Source of the DNA: Vibrio caribbeanicus ATCC BAA-2122
GTDB taxonomy: Bacteria; Pseudomonadota; Gammaproteobacteria; Enterobacterales; Vibrionaceae
Length of the DNA stretch: 64,000 nucleotides
NCBI RefSeq assembly: GCF_000165125.1
Contig: NZ_AEIU01000096.1
Location: 117,666 to 181,665 of the forward strand
Direction of reading: 5' to 3'
Shown here: positions 63,437 to 64,000 of the stretch, piece after piece
Layout of the letters: every line of letters starts with the position of its first letter
Position numbering within the stretch: the stretch's first letter is position 1
Notes under the pieces: generated by a model
Seen by the model: the letters and a program-made list of their open reading frames with translations, nothing else
Database searches by the model: none
Told to the model about the DNA's origin: nothing
Program-made: the position numbers and the translations under genes

Positions 63437-64000
63437 CTAGTCATCAGTGGGGCAAAATATAACACCGTCATCGCTCACGTATAAGCTGCCTGTCGTAATA
63501 CATTGCTTTGATTCCATCAATTTCGCTATTGAATCGCATTCCAGAGGACCTTTGATATGCTGCCCTTCTTCAAGGCTTAACAACACGCTAAGTTCCAATT
63601 CAATCGTGGCAATTTGGACTATTCGAACAGGATCTGTAAAGTCAAAAGGCGGATAAAGCTTTTCAATTTGCCATTCTTGACTTGTTTGATAAACGATGTC
63701 GGCGATGGGCTTGTCCCACCAAAGGACCGCTCTTCCTTTATCAGGATCTTGCCCCAAATTCAGCCATACTCCATTCTCAGAATCGAGCTCAATTTGGCTA
63801 GGGATGTAGCCAGCAACAAGTGGCACCGTGATCAAAAGAGGCGCTCCCAAATATTCCTGCCAACCAGAGGTCAAGCTTTTTAGCCAGTTATCAGCAAACC
63901 CAATTAAGGCAAAGCGATAGCCTTCACAGTGAACAACAGGATAAACATCAGAAATGAGTGTAAGTGCGCAACCTTTGACATCAATATCTTTTACGAAAGG
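63437..64000 (-). CDS. Probable SctQ (SpoA-domain) protein, 5' end off window
   Basis: The frame stays open to base 64000, so the start lies off the right edge; about 187 residues are visible, ending at 63437. The last 60 residues (IATIELELSVLLSLEEGQHI... then TGSLYVSDDGVIF) have the spacing of a SpoA/FliN domain: a strand with alternating Leu, the LLSLEEGQ turn, and a final G-x-L-x-V-x-D-D strand. That suggests SctQ, the cytoplasmic sorting-platform protein normally encoded just before sctR. Only one SpoA-like unit is visible at the C-terminus. The call rests on this pattern and the sctR neighbourhood. Confidence 0.45.
   Translation of the reverse strand, partial: PFVKDIDVKGCALTLISDVYPVVHCEGYRFALIGFADNWLKSLTSGWQEYLGAPLLITVPLVAGYIPSQIELDSENGVWLNLGQDPDKGRAVLWWDKPIADIVYQTSQEWQIEKLYPPFDFTDPVRIVQIATIELELSVLLSLEEGQHIKGPLECDSIAKLMESKQCITTGSLYVSDDGVIFCPTDD

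Noticed and set aside
63437-63874. A complete 145-codon gene starting at TTG 63874
   Set aside because: The frame remains open up to the right edge of the window, so the gene is longer and its start is not visible.
1-64000. CRISPR arrays, rRNA genes, transposases, integrases, prophage genes
   Set aside because: None seen on either strand; the only repeats are the palindromic intergenic family and the duplicated tRNA-Gly.

Overview
This window is chromosomal DNA of a Vibrio-type gammaproteobacterium, with a GC content that looks to be about 40-45% (not counted). Four things point to Vibrio. (1) Two Vibrio quorum-sensing kinases are present: a CqsS at the left edge, and a LuxN next to its autoinducer synthase LuxM. 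(2) The block tRNA-pgsA-uvrC-uvrY/varA-polB-efpL-yciU-ihfA matches the order known from Vibrio chromosome I. (3) The block tag-RND pump-pspCBA/pspF-sapABCDF is also Vibrio-like. (4) A beta-type GspS/AspS pilotin is present. I cannot name the species.

Layout. 1-4.5 kb: cqsS (first codons off the window), a PQQ-type sugar dehydrogenase and an Old Yellow Enzyme. 4.6-5.0 kb: four tRNAs on the minus strand (Cys, Gly, Leu, Gly). 5.2-13.6 kb: housekeeping genes for lipid synthesis, excision repair, the VarA response regulator, DNA polymerase II, EfpL, a DNA mimic and IHF-alpha, with one odd nucleotidyltransferase among them. 14.2-17.9 kb: luxM and luxN. 18-21.7 kb: small genes (yciB, yciI, a pilotin lipoprotein, a DUF1289 protein, a META lipoprotein) separated by palindromic repeats. 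21.9-28.1 kb: a YnjBCD-type ABC importer with a CDP-alcohol phosphotransferase, then an AraC regulator and a drug-efflux MFS protein. 28.2-37.3 kb: RNA-modification enzymes, an NSS transporter, cardiolipin synthase, a MetC-like enzyme, secreted lipase with its foldase, and tag. 37.3-50.6 kb: envelope defence, made of an RND pump with two adaptors, the Psp stress system with a sigma-54 promoter, and the Sap importer. 50.8-56.3 kb: an orphan lipoprotein, a glycosyltransferase, DUF2750, Mn-dependent pyrophosphatase and hisF-hisIE without the rest of the his operon. 56.7-64 kb: a virulence-type region.

The right end is the most interesting part. The minus strand carries sctR, sctS, sctT and sctU of the SPI-2 (Ssa/Esc) type III secretion family, followed by an SsrB-like response regulator. 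At the right edge is a partial gene whose C-terminus looks like a SpoA domain of SctQ. If that is right, two secreted enzymes transcribed in the opposite direction, an M15 peptidase and a sphingomyelinase, sit between sctQ and sctR, which are normally adjacent. sctRSTU appears to have acquired its own promoter. The regulator's upstream region holds several TTGATA/TATCAA motifs resembling LuxR/HapR sites, a possible link to the quorum-sensing genes in the same window.

About ten copies of a palindromic intergenic repeat, with ends like TATACCCAAGTNACTTCAA and its reverse complement, are scattered through the window. I saw no insertion-sequence transposase, no CRISPR array, no rRNA and no phage genes. 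All functions are assigned by reading motifs and by remembered family resemblance; no database search was run.
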